Below, piece after piece: positions 44,244-52,025 of a DNA stretch of 64,000 bases. Every line of letters starts with the position of its first letter. Position 1 is the stretch's first letter. Source of the stretch: Streptomyces sclerotialus. GTDB lineage: Bacteria > Actinomycetota > Actinomycetes > Streptomycetales > Streptomycetaceae. The position numbers and the translations under genes were made by a program. The notes under the pieces are model-generated. The model was given only the letters and a program-made list of their open reading frames with translations. It was not told where the DNA came from and searched no databases. The DNA is taken from NCBI GenBank assembly GCA_000719105.1, contig JODX01000001.1:372001-436000 (forward strand), in the 5' to 3' direction.

Positions 44244-46820
44244 CTACCGCGCCGCCGCCGCGTCACAGGCCTGTCCGCGCAGGGTGCGCGCCAGGTCGTC
44301 CCGGGCCTCCAGGACCAGCCTGCGCAGGGCCGGCGGGGCGTCCTCGTGCGCGGAGAGCCAGGCGTCCGTGGCGGCGAGGGTGTCCTCGGGGTCCGCGAGC
44401 GCCGGGAACAGGCCCCGCACCACGTCCATGCCGATCTGGATGGACCGCTCCTGCCAGACCCGCTCGATCGCCGCGAAGTACTTCTCCGCGTACGGGGCGA
44501 TCAGCTCCCGCTGGGACGGCTGCTCGAAGCCCGCGATCGTCGCCTCGACGAGGGCGTTGGACAGCGCGTCCGACTCCACGACCTGCGCCCATGCCTGCGC
44601 CTTGACCTCGGCCGACGGCCGGGCGGCCAGACAGCGCACCTGGTGCCGCTTGCCGGACGCGGTGGCGTCGCGGGCCAGTTCGGCGGCGAGGGCTTTCTCG
44701 TCGGCCTCGCCGTGCGCGGCCAGCGGTTCCAGGAACGCCCACCGGAGCTCCTGGTCCACGTCCAGCCCGTCGATCTTGTCGGTGCCCTCCAGCAGGTCCT
44801 TCAGGAGCTGGAAGTCCTCCGGGCCCGCCGCCACCGACGCGAAGAAGCGCGCCCAGGTGAGCTGGTGCTGGCTGCCGGGCTCCGCCGCACGCAGTTCGTG
44901 CAGCGCGCCCTCCGCGAGCAGCCGGCCGCCCTCCGCGCGCCAGGCGGGCGCCGCGTAGTGCGTGAGCGCGGACCGCGTCCAGGCGTGCAGCATCTGGAGC
45001 ACGCCGATGTCGGACTCGCGCCCGGCGAACCGCAGCACCAGGTCCACGAAGTCCCGCGCGGGCAGCAGCGCGTCCCGTGTCAGGTTCCACAGCGCCGACC
45101 AGCACAGCGCCCGCGCGAGGGGGTCGGTGATGTCCCCGAGGTGCTCGCGCAGCGCCGCCAGCGACCCCTCGTCGAAGCGGATCTTGCAGTAGGTGAGGTC
45201 GTCGTCGTTGACCAGCACCAGCTCGGGGGCGTCGGCGCCGGCCAGCTCGGCCACGACCGTGCGCGGCCCGTGCACATCGACCTCCGCGCGCGCGTAGCGC
45301 TCCACGGAGCCGGTGGAGGTCCGCCGGTACAGGCCCACGGCCACCCGGTGCGGCCGCAGCTCGGGGTGCGACTCGGGCGCCTCCTGGACGACCGCCAGCT
45401 CGTCGATCCGGCCCTCGGCGTCGAGGAGCACCTGCGGGGTGAGCGAGGTGACGCCTGCGGTCTGGAGCCAGGACCGCGACCAGGCCGCCATGTCGCGCCC
45501 GGAGGTCTCCTCCAGCACCGACAGCAGGTCGCCGAGGCGTGTGTTGCCGTACGCGTGCCGCTTGAAGTAGCGCCGCGCGCCCTCCAGGAAGGCGTCCCGG
45601 CCGACGTACGCCACCAGCTGCTTCAGCACGGAGGCGCCCTTGGCGTAGGTGATGCCGTCGAAGTTCAGCTTGGCGTCCTCCAGGTCCCGGATGTCCGCCG
45701 TGACGGGGTGCGTGGAGGGGAGCTGGTCGGCGCGGTACGCCCATGCCTTGCGGTTGTTGGCGAAGGTGATCCAGCCGTTCTCGAACCGGGTCGCCTCGAC
45801 CATCGAGAAGGACCCCATGAAGTCCGCGAAGGACTCCTTCAGCCACAGGTCGTCCCACCACACCATGGTCACCAGGTCGCCGAACCACATGTGCGCCATC
45901 TCGTGCAGGATCACGTTCGCCCGGCGCTCGTACGACGCCTGCGTGACCTTCCCGCGGAAGATGAACTCCTCGCGGAAGGTGACCATCCCCGGGTTCTCCA
46001 TGGCGCCGAGGTTGTACTCGGGCACGAAGGCCTGGTCGTACTTCCCGAACGGGTACGGGAAGTCGAAGTGGTCGTGGAAGAAGTCCAGGCCCTGCTTGGT
46101 GACGAGGAAGACGTCGTCGGCGTCGAAGTGCGGGGCGAGGCCCTTGCGGCACATCGCGCCGAGCGGGATCTCCAGCCGCGTGCCGTCCGCGAACTCCCGC
46201 TCGTAGGTGTCCGTCACATAGTGGTACGGGCCCGCCACGACCGCCGTGATGTACGTCGAGATCGGCTTCGTCTCCGCGAACCGCCACACCCCGTCGTGCA
46301 GCTCACCGGCGCCGTTGCTCCACACCGTCCAGCCCTCGGGGGCGCGCACCTCGAAACGGAAGGGCGCCTTGAGGTCCGGCTGCTCGAAGTTGGCGAAGAC
46401 CCGCCGGGAGTCGGCCGGCTCGTACTGCGTGTAGAGGTAGACCTCGCCGTCCTCCGGATCGACGAAGCGGTGCATGCCCTCGCCCGTACGGGAGTACGCG
46501 CACTGGGCGTCGACGACCAGCTCGTTGTCGGCGGCCAGGTCCTCCAGCACGATCCGCGTGCCGTCGAAGACCTCGCTCGGGTCGAGGTCCTTGCCGTTGA
46601 GCGAGACCGCGGTGACGCTCGGCGCGATCAGGTCGGCGAAGCTGGTGGCGCCCGGGTCGGCGCACCGGAAGCGGATGGTGGTCACCGAGCGGAACGTGCG
46701 CGGCTCCGCACCGGACTCGCCGATGGCGGACCGCAGGTCGAGCGACACCTCGTACCCCTCGACGGACAGCAGCGCGGCCCGCTCCCGGGCCTCGTCGCGG
46801 GACAGATTCTCACCGGGCAC
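44244..46820 (-). CDS. pepN: aminopeptidase N (M1 family), second copy
   Basis: 858 residues from GTG 46820 (GAGGGAG upstream). NLGAMENPGMVTF and HEMAHMWFGDLVTM...KESFADF keep the substrate and zinc motifs. Colinear with the copy at 30.1-32.7 kb across the full length, though diverged enough to be an old duplication. Differences in the S1 region (MVWWDDLWLKES against MEWWNDLWLNES) suggest a different residue preference. Divergent from the nitroreductase-like gene. Confidence 0.95.
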   Translation of the reverse strand: MPGENLSRDEARERAALLSVEGYEVSLDLRSAIGESGAEPRTFRSVTTIRFRCADPGATSFADLIAPSVTAVSLNGKDLDPSEVFDGTRIVLEDLAADNELVVDAQCAYSRTGEGMHRFVDPEDGEVYLYTQYEPADSRRVFANFEQPDLKAPFRFEVRAPEGWTVWSNGAGELHDGVWRFAETKPISTYITAVVAGPYHYVTDTYEREFADGTRLEIPLGAMCRKGLAPHFDADDVFLVTKQGLDFFHDHFDFPYPFGKYDQAFVPEYNLGAMENPGMVTFREEFIFRGKVTQASYERRANVILHEMAHMWFGDLVTMVWWDDLWLKESFADFMGSFSMVEATRFENGWITFANNRKAWAYRADQLPSTHPVTADIRDLEDAKLNFDGITYAKGASVLKQLVAYVGRDAFLEGARRYFKRHAYGNTRLGDLLSVLEETSGRDMAAWSRSWLQTAGVTSLTPQVLLDAEGRIDELAVVQEAPESHPELRPHRVAVGLYRRTSTGSVERYARAEVDVHGPRTVVAELAGADAPELVLVNDDDLTYCKIRFDEGSLAALREHLGDITDPLARALCWSALWNLTRDALLPARDFVDLVLRFAGRESDIGVLQMLHAWTRSALTHYAAPAWRAEGGRLLAEGALHELRAAEPGSQHQLTWARFFASVAAGPEDFQLLKDLLEGTDKIDGLDVDQELRWAFLEPLAAHGEADEKALAAELARDATASGKRHQVRCLAARPSAEVKAQAWAQVVESDALSNALVEATIAGFEQPSQRELIAPYAEKYFAAIERVWQERSIQIGMDVVRGLFPALADPEDTLAATDAWLSAHEDAPPALRRLVLEARDDLARTLRGQACDAAAAR

Positions 46821-46976
46821 GGCGCCACTCCCTCGGCTGGTGTTCAGCATATGGACAGGGCCGATCCTGCCATGCGCTCCTGACGCCGGACAGCGGGCCA
46901 GGCGTGTGCGCGGTGCGGGAATGGCGCGGGCATGTGACGGTGTTGCCGGAGAAAAAGACCGTCTTTTGGGAGAGCC

Positions 46977-47627
46977 ATGTCCGAGCAGTCCTCCGGCAAG
47001 ACCCCCGTCGACTTCTGGTTCGACCCCCTGTGCCCCTGGGCCTGGATGACCTCGCGCTGGGTCCTGGAGGTGGAGAAGGTCCGTGACATCGAGGTCCGCT
47101 GGCACCTGATGAGTCTCGCCGTCCTCAACGAGGACAAGCTCGACGACCTCCCCGAGGAGTACCGGGAGATGCTCGAGAAGAAGGCGTGGGGCCCGGTCCG
47201 CGTCGTCATCGCCGCCCAGCAGGAGCACGGCGCCGAGGTGCTCGGCGACCTGTACACCGCGCTCGGCACCCGTGTGCACAACCAGAGCGAGGGCATCGAG
47301 AAGGAGGTCGTCGCCCGGGCCCTTCAGGACGTCGGCCTGCCCGAGTCCCTGATGGACCACTGGGACGCGACCCCGTACGAGAAGGAACTGCGCGCCTCCC
47401 ACAAGGAGGGCATCGACAAGGTCGGCCAGGAGGTGGGCACTCCGGTCATCGCGGTCCCCGGCGCGGACGGCGAGCAGATCGCCTTCTTCGGCCCGGTCGT
47501 CACCCCGGCGCCCAAGGGCGAAGAGGCGGCCAGGCTGTGGGACGGCACGCTGATGGTCGCCTCGATCCCCGGCTTCTACGAGATCAAGCGCACGCGGACG
47601 AAGGGGCCGGACTTCAGCAACCTGTAA
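46977..47627 (+). CDS. mycothiol-dependent nitroreductase-like DsbA-fold protein
   Basis: 216 residues. Thioredoxin/DsbA fold with FWFDPLCPWAWMTSRW at the active site. Overall it looks like the Rv2466c family, whose members reduce nitro compounds with mycothiol. Rv2466c has CPWC; here the second Cys is Ala, so the enzyme would work by a one-Cys, mycothiol-mixed-disulfide route. TTTTGGGAGAGCC precedes the ATG. The cis-Pro region is VGTPVIAVPG. Ends before a strong terminator. Confidence 0.85.
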   Translation: MSEQSSGKTPVDFWFDPLCPWAWMTSRWVLEVEKVRDIEVRWHLMSLAVLNEDKLDDLPEEYREMLEKKAWGPVRVVIAAQQEHGAEVLGDLYTALGTRVHNQSEGIEKEVVARALQDVGLPESLMDHWDATPYEKELRASHKEGIDKVGQEVGTPVIAVPGADGEQIAFFGPVVTPAPKGEEAARLWDGTLMVASIPGFYEIKRTRTKGPDFSNL

Positions 47628-47689
47628 CCTCCGGCGGCTGGACGGGTCGGCCACCGGTACACCGTGTCCCTCCCGCACCCCTGGAACGA

Positions 47690-47724
47690 GAGAGCCCCGC
47701 GAGTCACGACCTCGCGGGGCTCTC
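47690..47724. terminator. bidirectional terminator between nitroreductase and sodF
   Basis: Perfect 14-bp stem GAGAGCCCCGCGAG with its complement and a 7-nt loop. Confidence 0.88.
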
Positions 47725-47787
47725 CCCCTTTCCGCCTGCCCGGTGAGCGGTGAGAAGACGATCACGAGCAGGACGTTCCACTCCCCC
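47690..47787 (-). ncRNA. sodF 3'UTR, candidate s-SodF small RNA
   Basis: From the sodF stop to the base of the terminator is 98 nt, close to the roughly 90-nt s-SodF RNA processed from the sodF 3'UTR in S. coelicolor, which pairs with the sodN leader and lowers sodN mRNA. This stretch has no ORF and ends in a stable hairpin, as such an RNA would. The sodN target is outside the window, so the pairing could not be checked. Confidence 0.4.
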
Positions 47788-48435
47788 TCAGGGAGCCAGC
47801 AGCAGCACATCCGCACGCGACCTGGCCGCCTCGTAGCGGCGGGCCACGTCCTGCCAGTTCACGACCTGCCACATGGCCTCGATGAAGTCGGCCTTCTGGT
47901 TCCGGTACTGCAGATAGAAGGCGTGCTCCCAGGCGTCGAAGACCAGGATCGGGGTCGCGCCCTGGCCGACGTTGCCCTGGTGGTCGTAGACCTGCTCCAC
48001 GACGAGGCGCCCGCTCAGCGGCTCGTACGCCAGCACGCCCCAGCCGGAGCCCTGGGTGGTGGCCGCCGCCTTGGAGAGCTGGGCCTTGAAGCCGGCGAAG
48101 GAGCCGAAGGACTCGGTGATCGCGGCGGCGAGCTCACCCACGCCGTCGGCCGCCAGCGGCTCACCGCCGCCGTCCTTCGGGCCGGTCATGTTCTGCCAGT
48201 AGATGCTGTGCAGGATGTGCCCGGAGAGGTGGAAGGCCAGGTTCTTCTCCAGGCCGTTGACGGAGCCCCAGGTCTCCCTGTCCCGGGCCTCGGCGAGCTG
48301 CTCGAGCGCGTCGTTGGCGCCCTTCACGTATGCCGCGTGGTGCTTGTCGTGGTGCAGCTCGATGATCTCGGGGCTGATCACGGGGGCGAGCGCGGAGTAG
48401 TCGTACGGCAGTTCAGGGAGTGTGTAGACGGGCAT
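47788..48435 (-). CDS. sodF: iron-type superoxide dismutase
   Basis: 215 residues. Metal ligands: His in [12 protein letters not shown], His in [13 protein letters not shown], and Asp/His in [23 protein letters not shown] and the [11 protein letters not shown] region are typical. In Streptomyces this is the nickel-repressed Fe(Zn) enzyme; a Nur-like box overlaps its promoter here. ATG 48435 follows GGAGGGGA. Cytoplasmic oxidative-stress defence. Confidence 0.95.
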   Translation of the reverse strand: MPVYTLPELPYDYSALAPVISPEIIELHHDKHHAAYVKGANDALEQLAEARDRETWGSVNGLEKNLAFHLSGHILHSIYWQNMTGPKDGGGEPLAADGVGELAAAITESFGSFAGFKAQLSKAAATTQGSGWGVLAYEPLSGRLVVEQVYDHQGNVGQGATPILVFDAWEHAFYLQYRNQKADFIEAMWQVVNWQDVARRYEAARSRADVLLLAP

Positions 48436-48458
48436 GTCAGGTCCCCTCCGACCTCTTA

Positions 48459-48475
48459 TTGCAATCTACTTGCAA
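48459..48475. promoter_or_regulatory. Nur-type operator of sodF
   Basis: TTGCAA-TCTAC-TTGCAA matches the Nur box tGCaa-N5-ttGCA reported for S. coelicolor. On the minus strand it overlaps the predicted -10 (TAGATT, 48463-48468). Ni-bound Nur would therefore block sodF. Confidence 0.85.
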
Positions 48476-48492
48476 CTGCACGCTAGCAGCAA
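48463..48492 (-). promoter_or_regulatory. sodF promoter
   Basis: -35 TTGCTG (48487-48492), 18-bp spacer, -10 TAGATT (48463-48468). Confidence 0.6.
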
Positions 48493-48542
48493 GAGTCGGA
48501 AGGCGGATGGGGCACGCCCCGACGGCCGTCCCGTGCACGGGA

Positions 48543-48576
48543 AAGGGCCCTCGCACACGACCGTGCGAGGGCCCTT
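48543..48576. terminator. terminator of the first amino-acid permease
   Basis: Perfect 14-bp stem AAGGGCCCTCGCAC with its complement, loop ACGACC; just after the permease stop on the minus strand. Confidence 0.85.
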
Positions 48577-48593
48577 CCCTGTGAAGCCGGCCG

Positions 48594-49994
48594 TCAGTCC
48601 CTGGCCCGCGCCCGCTGCCACGCGTACCCGACGACCGCCAGGAACAGCGTCATCCCGCCCGTCGAGTACAGCTGCACCCGGGTATCCGGCTCCCGTGCCA
48701 TCAGCACGAACACCGTCACCATCGCCGCCAGCGCCACCCAGGTGAGCACCGGGAACGCCCACATCCGCACGACCAGCTTCTCCGGCTCCGCGCGCTCCAG
48801 CCGGCGCCGCAGCAGCAGCTGCGAGACCGCGATGAAGATCCACACGACCAGGATCACCGCGCCGATCATGTTCAGCAGCCACGGGAAGACGTCGTCCGGC
48901 CGCCAGTAGCTCAGCAGCACGCAGACGAAGCCGAACGCGCTGGAGGCGACCACGGCCACGCGCGGCACCCCGCCGGAGACCCTGGCCAGCACCTTCGGGC
49001 CCTGGCCGCGCTGCACCAGCGAGTACGCGATGCGCGAGGCGCCGTAGATGTTGGCGTTCATCGCCGACAGCAGCGCCACCAGCACGACCACGTTCATCAG
49101 CTGGCCGGCGCCGGGGATGCCGAGCTGCTCCAGAGCGGCGACGTACGGGCCGTCCTCGACGACCGCCTCCGAGTCCCACGGGACGAGCGTGACGATGACC
49201 GCCATCGAGCCGATGTAGAAGAGCGCGATGCGCCACATCGCCGTACGGACCGCGCTCGCGACACCCCGTACCGGGTCCTCGGACTCGGCCGCCGCGATCG
49301 TCACCGTCTCCAGACCGCCGTACGCGAAGACCGACGCCAGCAGACCGATGATCAGGCCTTCGCTGCCGTTGGGCAGGAAGCCGCCCTCGCCGGTGAGGTT
49401 GCTCATGCCCGGCGCGTCCGTGCCGGGCAGCACGCCGGCGATCGCCAGCACGCCCAGCACCAGGAACAGGACGATCGCGCCGACCTTCAGCGCCGCGAAC
49501 CAGAACTCGAACTCGCCGAAGTTCTTCACGGCGGCGAGGTTCGTGCCGAGGAACACCACCATGAACAGGGCCACCCACATCCACTGGGGCGTCCCCGGCA
49601 GCCAGCCGCTCACGATCTCGGCGGCACCGATGCCCTCCAGGCCGACCGCCGTGCACAGCAGCACCCAGAAGGACCAGCCCGCGGTGAAGCCCGCCCAGGG
49701 GCCGATGGCCCGCTCCGCGTGGTCGGAGAAGGAGCCGGACGACGGATACGCGGCCGACATCTCGCCGAGCATCCGCATGACCAGCATGACGAGCAGGCCG
49801 GACAGCGTGTACGCGACGACGATCGACGGACCGGCGGCGGCGATGCCCGCCCCCGAGCCGACGAACAGCCCCGCGCCGATCACCCCGCCCAGGGCGATCA
49901 TCGACAGGTGGCGCTGCTTCAGGCCGTGCGAGAGGCCGGCGCCCGTGGCCGGAGCCTCCGGCTCGGCCGCCGGAGTGGTGGTGCGGGAGGACAT
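48594..49994 (-). CDS. amino-acid permease (APC superfamily), first copy
   Basis: 466 residues from ATG 49994; ATG 50009 is also possible and neither has a ribosome site. Twelve helices in the AAT pattern: HLSMIALGGVIGAGLFVGSG, MRMLGEMSAAYPSSGSFSDHAERA, FWFAALKVGAIVLFLVLG. The AnsP/GabP-like subfamily takes up amino acids or GABA by proton symport. Substrate not readable from sequence. Stand-alone, divergent from bioY. Confidence 0.9.
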   Translation of the reverse strand: MSSRTTTPAAEPEAPATGAGLSHGLKQRHLSMIALGGVIGAGLFVGSGAGIAAAGPSIVVAYTLSGLLVMLVMRMLGEMSAAYPSSGSFSDHAERAIGPWAGFTAGWSFWVLLCTAVGLEGIGAAEIVSGWLPGTPQWMWVALFMVVFLGTNLAAVKNFGEFEFWFAALKVGAIVLFLVLGVLAIAGVLPGTDAPGMSNLTGEGGFLPNGSEGLIIGLLASVFAYGGLETVTIAAAESEDPVRGVASAVRTAMWRIALFYIGSMAVIVTLVPWDSEAVVEDGPYVAALEQLGIPGAGQLMNVVVLVALLSAMNANIYGASRIAYSLVQRGQGPKVLARVSGGVPRVAVVASSAFGFVCVLLSYWRPDDVFPWLLNMIGAVILVVWIFIAVSQLLLRRRLERAEPEKLVVRMWAFPVLTWVALAAMVTVFVLMAREPDTRVQLYSTGGMTLFLAVVGYAWQRARARD

Positions 49995-50433
49995 GGGTGG
50001 GACGTCCATTACGTGTGCGGGTGCTTGTACTAGGGCAAAAACGCGACCAGTGTGGTGGGGCTTCCCGGCCGGGAGGTGAGACCGACCACCATCCGGACGC
50101 CTGCGTAACGGAATGTTCACCTCCGCCTACACCGTGATCATGACGGGCTCCGCAATCTCCGCGGGCTCTGCGGCGGGGCCCTGGTCTCTGGTGGAGTCTT
50201 TGGGTCTTTTGGTGGATCCCTACAGGCCGGGTCCGCCCTGCCCATGCCCCCGCGAACGCCCCGGCCTCAGTGACCCGTATCACGCCCCGCCAGGTGTAGG
50301 CGGCGCTCTTTGTACGGAGCCCACCAAGCCCTGACTCCACCCTTTGTCGAGCGATGACGGTGGTCGGCTCAACCGCCCTGGGATAGCGTCACGATGTCCC
50401 CTGATCGTCTCCACCGCCGGAGTGAGTCCGAAC
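49995..50433. other. gene-poor region between permease and bioY
   Basis: 439 bp with no convincing gene. TAGCGT at 50391-50396 could be the bioY -10. A run of TGGTGGAG/TTTGGG words lies near 50190-50220. I saw no BirA-type palindrome. Confidence 0.5.
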
Positions 50434-51054
50434 ATGAGCACCGCCGCCACATCAGCCCGCCCGGGCGAGGTTCTCGCCGACCTGCTGCCGTCCCCCAGGC
50501 TCTCGGCCCGGCTCGTGCAGGGGGGTGCGGCCGCCCGCGTCCGTGACCTCGCGCTCGTGGCCGGCGGTGCCGTGCTCACCGGGATCGCCGCCCAGATCGC
50601 GGTGCCCGTCCCGGGCTCCCCGGTGCCGGTGACCGGGCAGACCTTCGCGGCGCTCCTGGTGGGCACCGCCCTCGGCGCGGGCCGCGGCTTCCTCTCCCTC
50701 GCCCTGTACGCGCTGGTCGGCATGGCCGGTGTGCCGTGGTTCGCCGAGGGCGGCTCGGGTACGGCCGCCCCCTCCTTCGGGTACGTTCTCGGCATGATGC
50801 TGGCCGCCACCGTCGTGGGCGCGCTGGCCCGCCGGGGCGGCGACCGTTCGATGCTGCGCACGGCGGGCACGATGCTCCTCGGCGAGGCGATCATCTACGC
50901 GATCGGCGTGCCGTATCTGGCCCTCGCCACCGGCATGTCGCTGACGGCGGCCGTCGCGGCCGGCCTGACCCCGTTCCTGATCGGCGACGCGCTGAAGGCG
51001 GCGCTCGCGATGGGGGTGCTCCCGGCGGCGTGGACGCTCGCGGCCCGCAAGTAG
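50434..51054 (+). CDS. bioY: biotin transporter BioY
   Basis: 206 residues, about six helices. BioY signature GSPVPVTGQTFAALLVGTALGAGRGFLSLALYALVGMAGVP and the later GVPYLALATGMSLTAAVAAGLTPFLIGDALKAALA. It is the S component of an ECF transporter and here lacks adjacent ecfA/T genes, so it uses a shared module or works alone. Ends at a strong terminator. Confidence 0.95.
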   Translation: MSTAATSARPGEVLADLLPSPRLSARLVQGGAAARVRDLALVAGGAVLTGIAAQIAVPVPGSPVPVTGQTFAALLVGTALGAGRGFLSLALYALVGMAGVPWFAEGGSGTAAPSFGYVLGMMLAATVVGALARRGGDRSMLRTAGTMLLGEAIIYAIGVPYLALATGMSLTAAVAAGLTPFLIGDALKAALAMGVLPAAWTLAARK

Positions 51055-51085
51055 AGCGGGCCTGCCGGACATCGGTCCGGCCATG

Positions 51086-51126
51086 CGGAAGGGGCCCCGC
51101 GGCATGACGCCGCGGGGCCCCTTCCG
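51086..51126. terminator. bidirectional terminator after bioY
   Basis: Perfect 18-bp stem beginning CGGAAGGGGCCCCGCGGC, loop ATGAC; between convergent bioY and the LPXTG gene. Confidence 0.9.
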
Positions 51127-51146
51127 TGTTCGCGGGACCGCGTCCC

Positions 51147-51866
51147 TCACGTCTCCCGCGCCGGCCGGCGGGATGACCACCACAGGCCGGCCGCGCCCGC
51201 GGCGAGCAGCGCCGCACCGGCCGCGCCGAGCGGGAGGGCCTGGTCGGCGGGACCGGTCCTGGGCAGCTCGTCGCCGCCCGGGGTGACCGGGGTGTTGTCG
51301 GTGCCGAGCAGCAGCGGGGTGGTCGGGGCGTTCGGCGACGGGTTGTTCGTGCCGAACGGAACCGGGCCCTGCTGCCAGTACGTCTTCGAGCCGTCGGCAC
51401 TCTGCACGGGCAGGCAGATCTTTCCCTGTTCCCGCATGTCGTAGGCGGCGTCGACGGTGTACGACTTCGTCGAACCGGCCGCGAGATTGTCGATGGCGCA
51501 GCTGTACGCACTGTTCGAACCGTCGGGGAGGTCATTCTTGGAGACCTTCGAACAGCCTTTTACATTCTTGACCGAGAGTCCGTCGAAACCGACCACAAGC
51601 AATCGGATTTCCCCGCTGTCCTTGCTTCCCTCATTCTTCACGGCAGCAGTGATCTTCGTTTCCTGCGAGCTGTTGTCCACCGAGATCTCCTCGGAGAGCA
51701 TGGTGGTCGGCTCGACGCCCGCCGGTGCCTCGTCGACGGCTTTTCCTCCCTTGCCGCTCATGCCTTCCCCGTCCTCCGCGGCCGCGGCGGAGGTGAAGAT
51801 CAGGAGCGCCGAACAAGATGCAGTGAGCAGTGAACCCGTGACGGCCGTCGTGCGGCGAGAAAACAT
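51147..51866 (-). CDS. LPXTG-anchored surface protein
   Basis: 239 residues from ATG 51866 (AAGGGGGA upstream). Signal peptide (TGSLLTASCSALLIFTSAAAA), a beta-rich domain with two Cys pairs possible (GCSKV, YSCAID, KICLP), a Pro/Thr-rich linker, the sortase motif LPRTG, then a helix (AAGAALLAAGAAGLWWSS) and RRP tail. It should be linked to peptidoglycan by a class E or C sortase. The gene is less GC-rich than its neighbours in its middle part. Divergent from the Ser/Thr kinase. Confidence 0.9.
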   Translation of the reverse strand: MFSRRTTAVTGSLLTASCSALLIFTSAAAAEDGEGMSGKGGKAVDEAPAGVEPTTMLSEEISVDNSSQETKITAAVKNEGSKDSGEIRLLVVGFDGLSVKNVKGCSKVSKNDLPDGSNSAYSCAIDNLAAGSTKSYTVDAAYDMREQGKICLPVQSADGSKTYWQQGPVPFGTNNPSPNAPTTPLLLGTDNTPVTPGGDELPRTGPADQALPLGAAGAALLAAGAAGLWWSSRRPARET

Positions 51867-52025
51867 GGTGATCCCCCTTGCGTCCCCCTTGACCGCGTAC
51901 TGAATTCGCAGTCCCTGAAGAGGTACCACAAGATTTCTCCGCACTATGCTGGTGCAGCACGAAGTTGTGACCAATACGCTACTTTGCGGTTCTTCTGTGA
52001 TGGGTGTGTTAAAGGGGGCGTTGGG

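Noticed and set aside
50113..50334. Small gene between permease and bioY
   Set aside because: Pro-rich translation without start signals; typical of GC-rich intergenic sequence.
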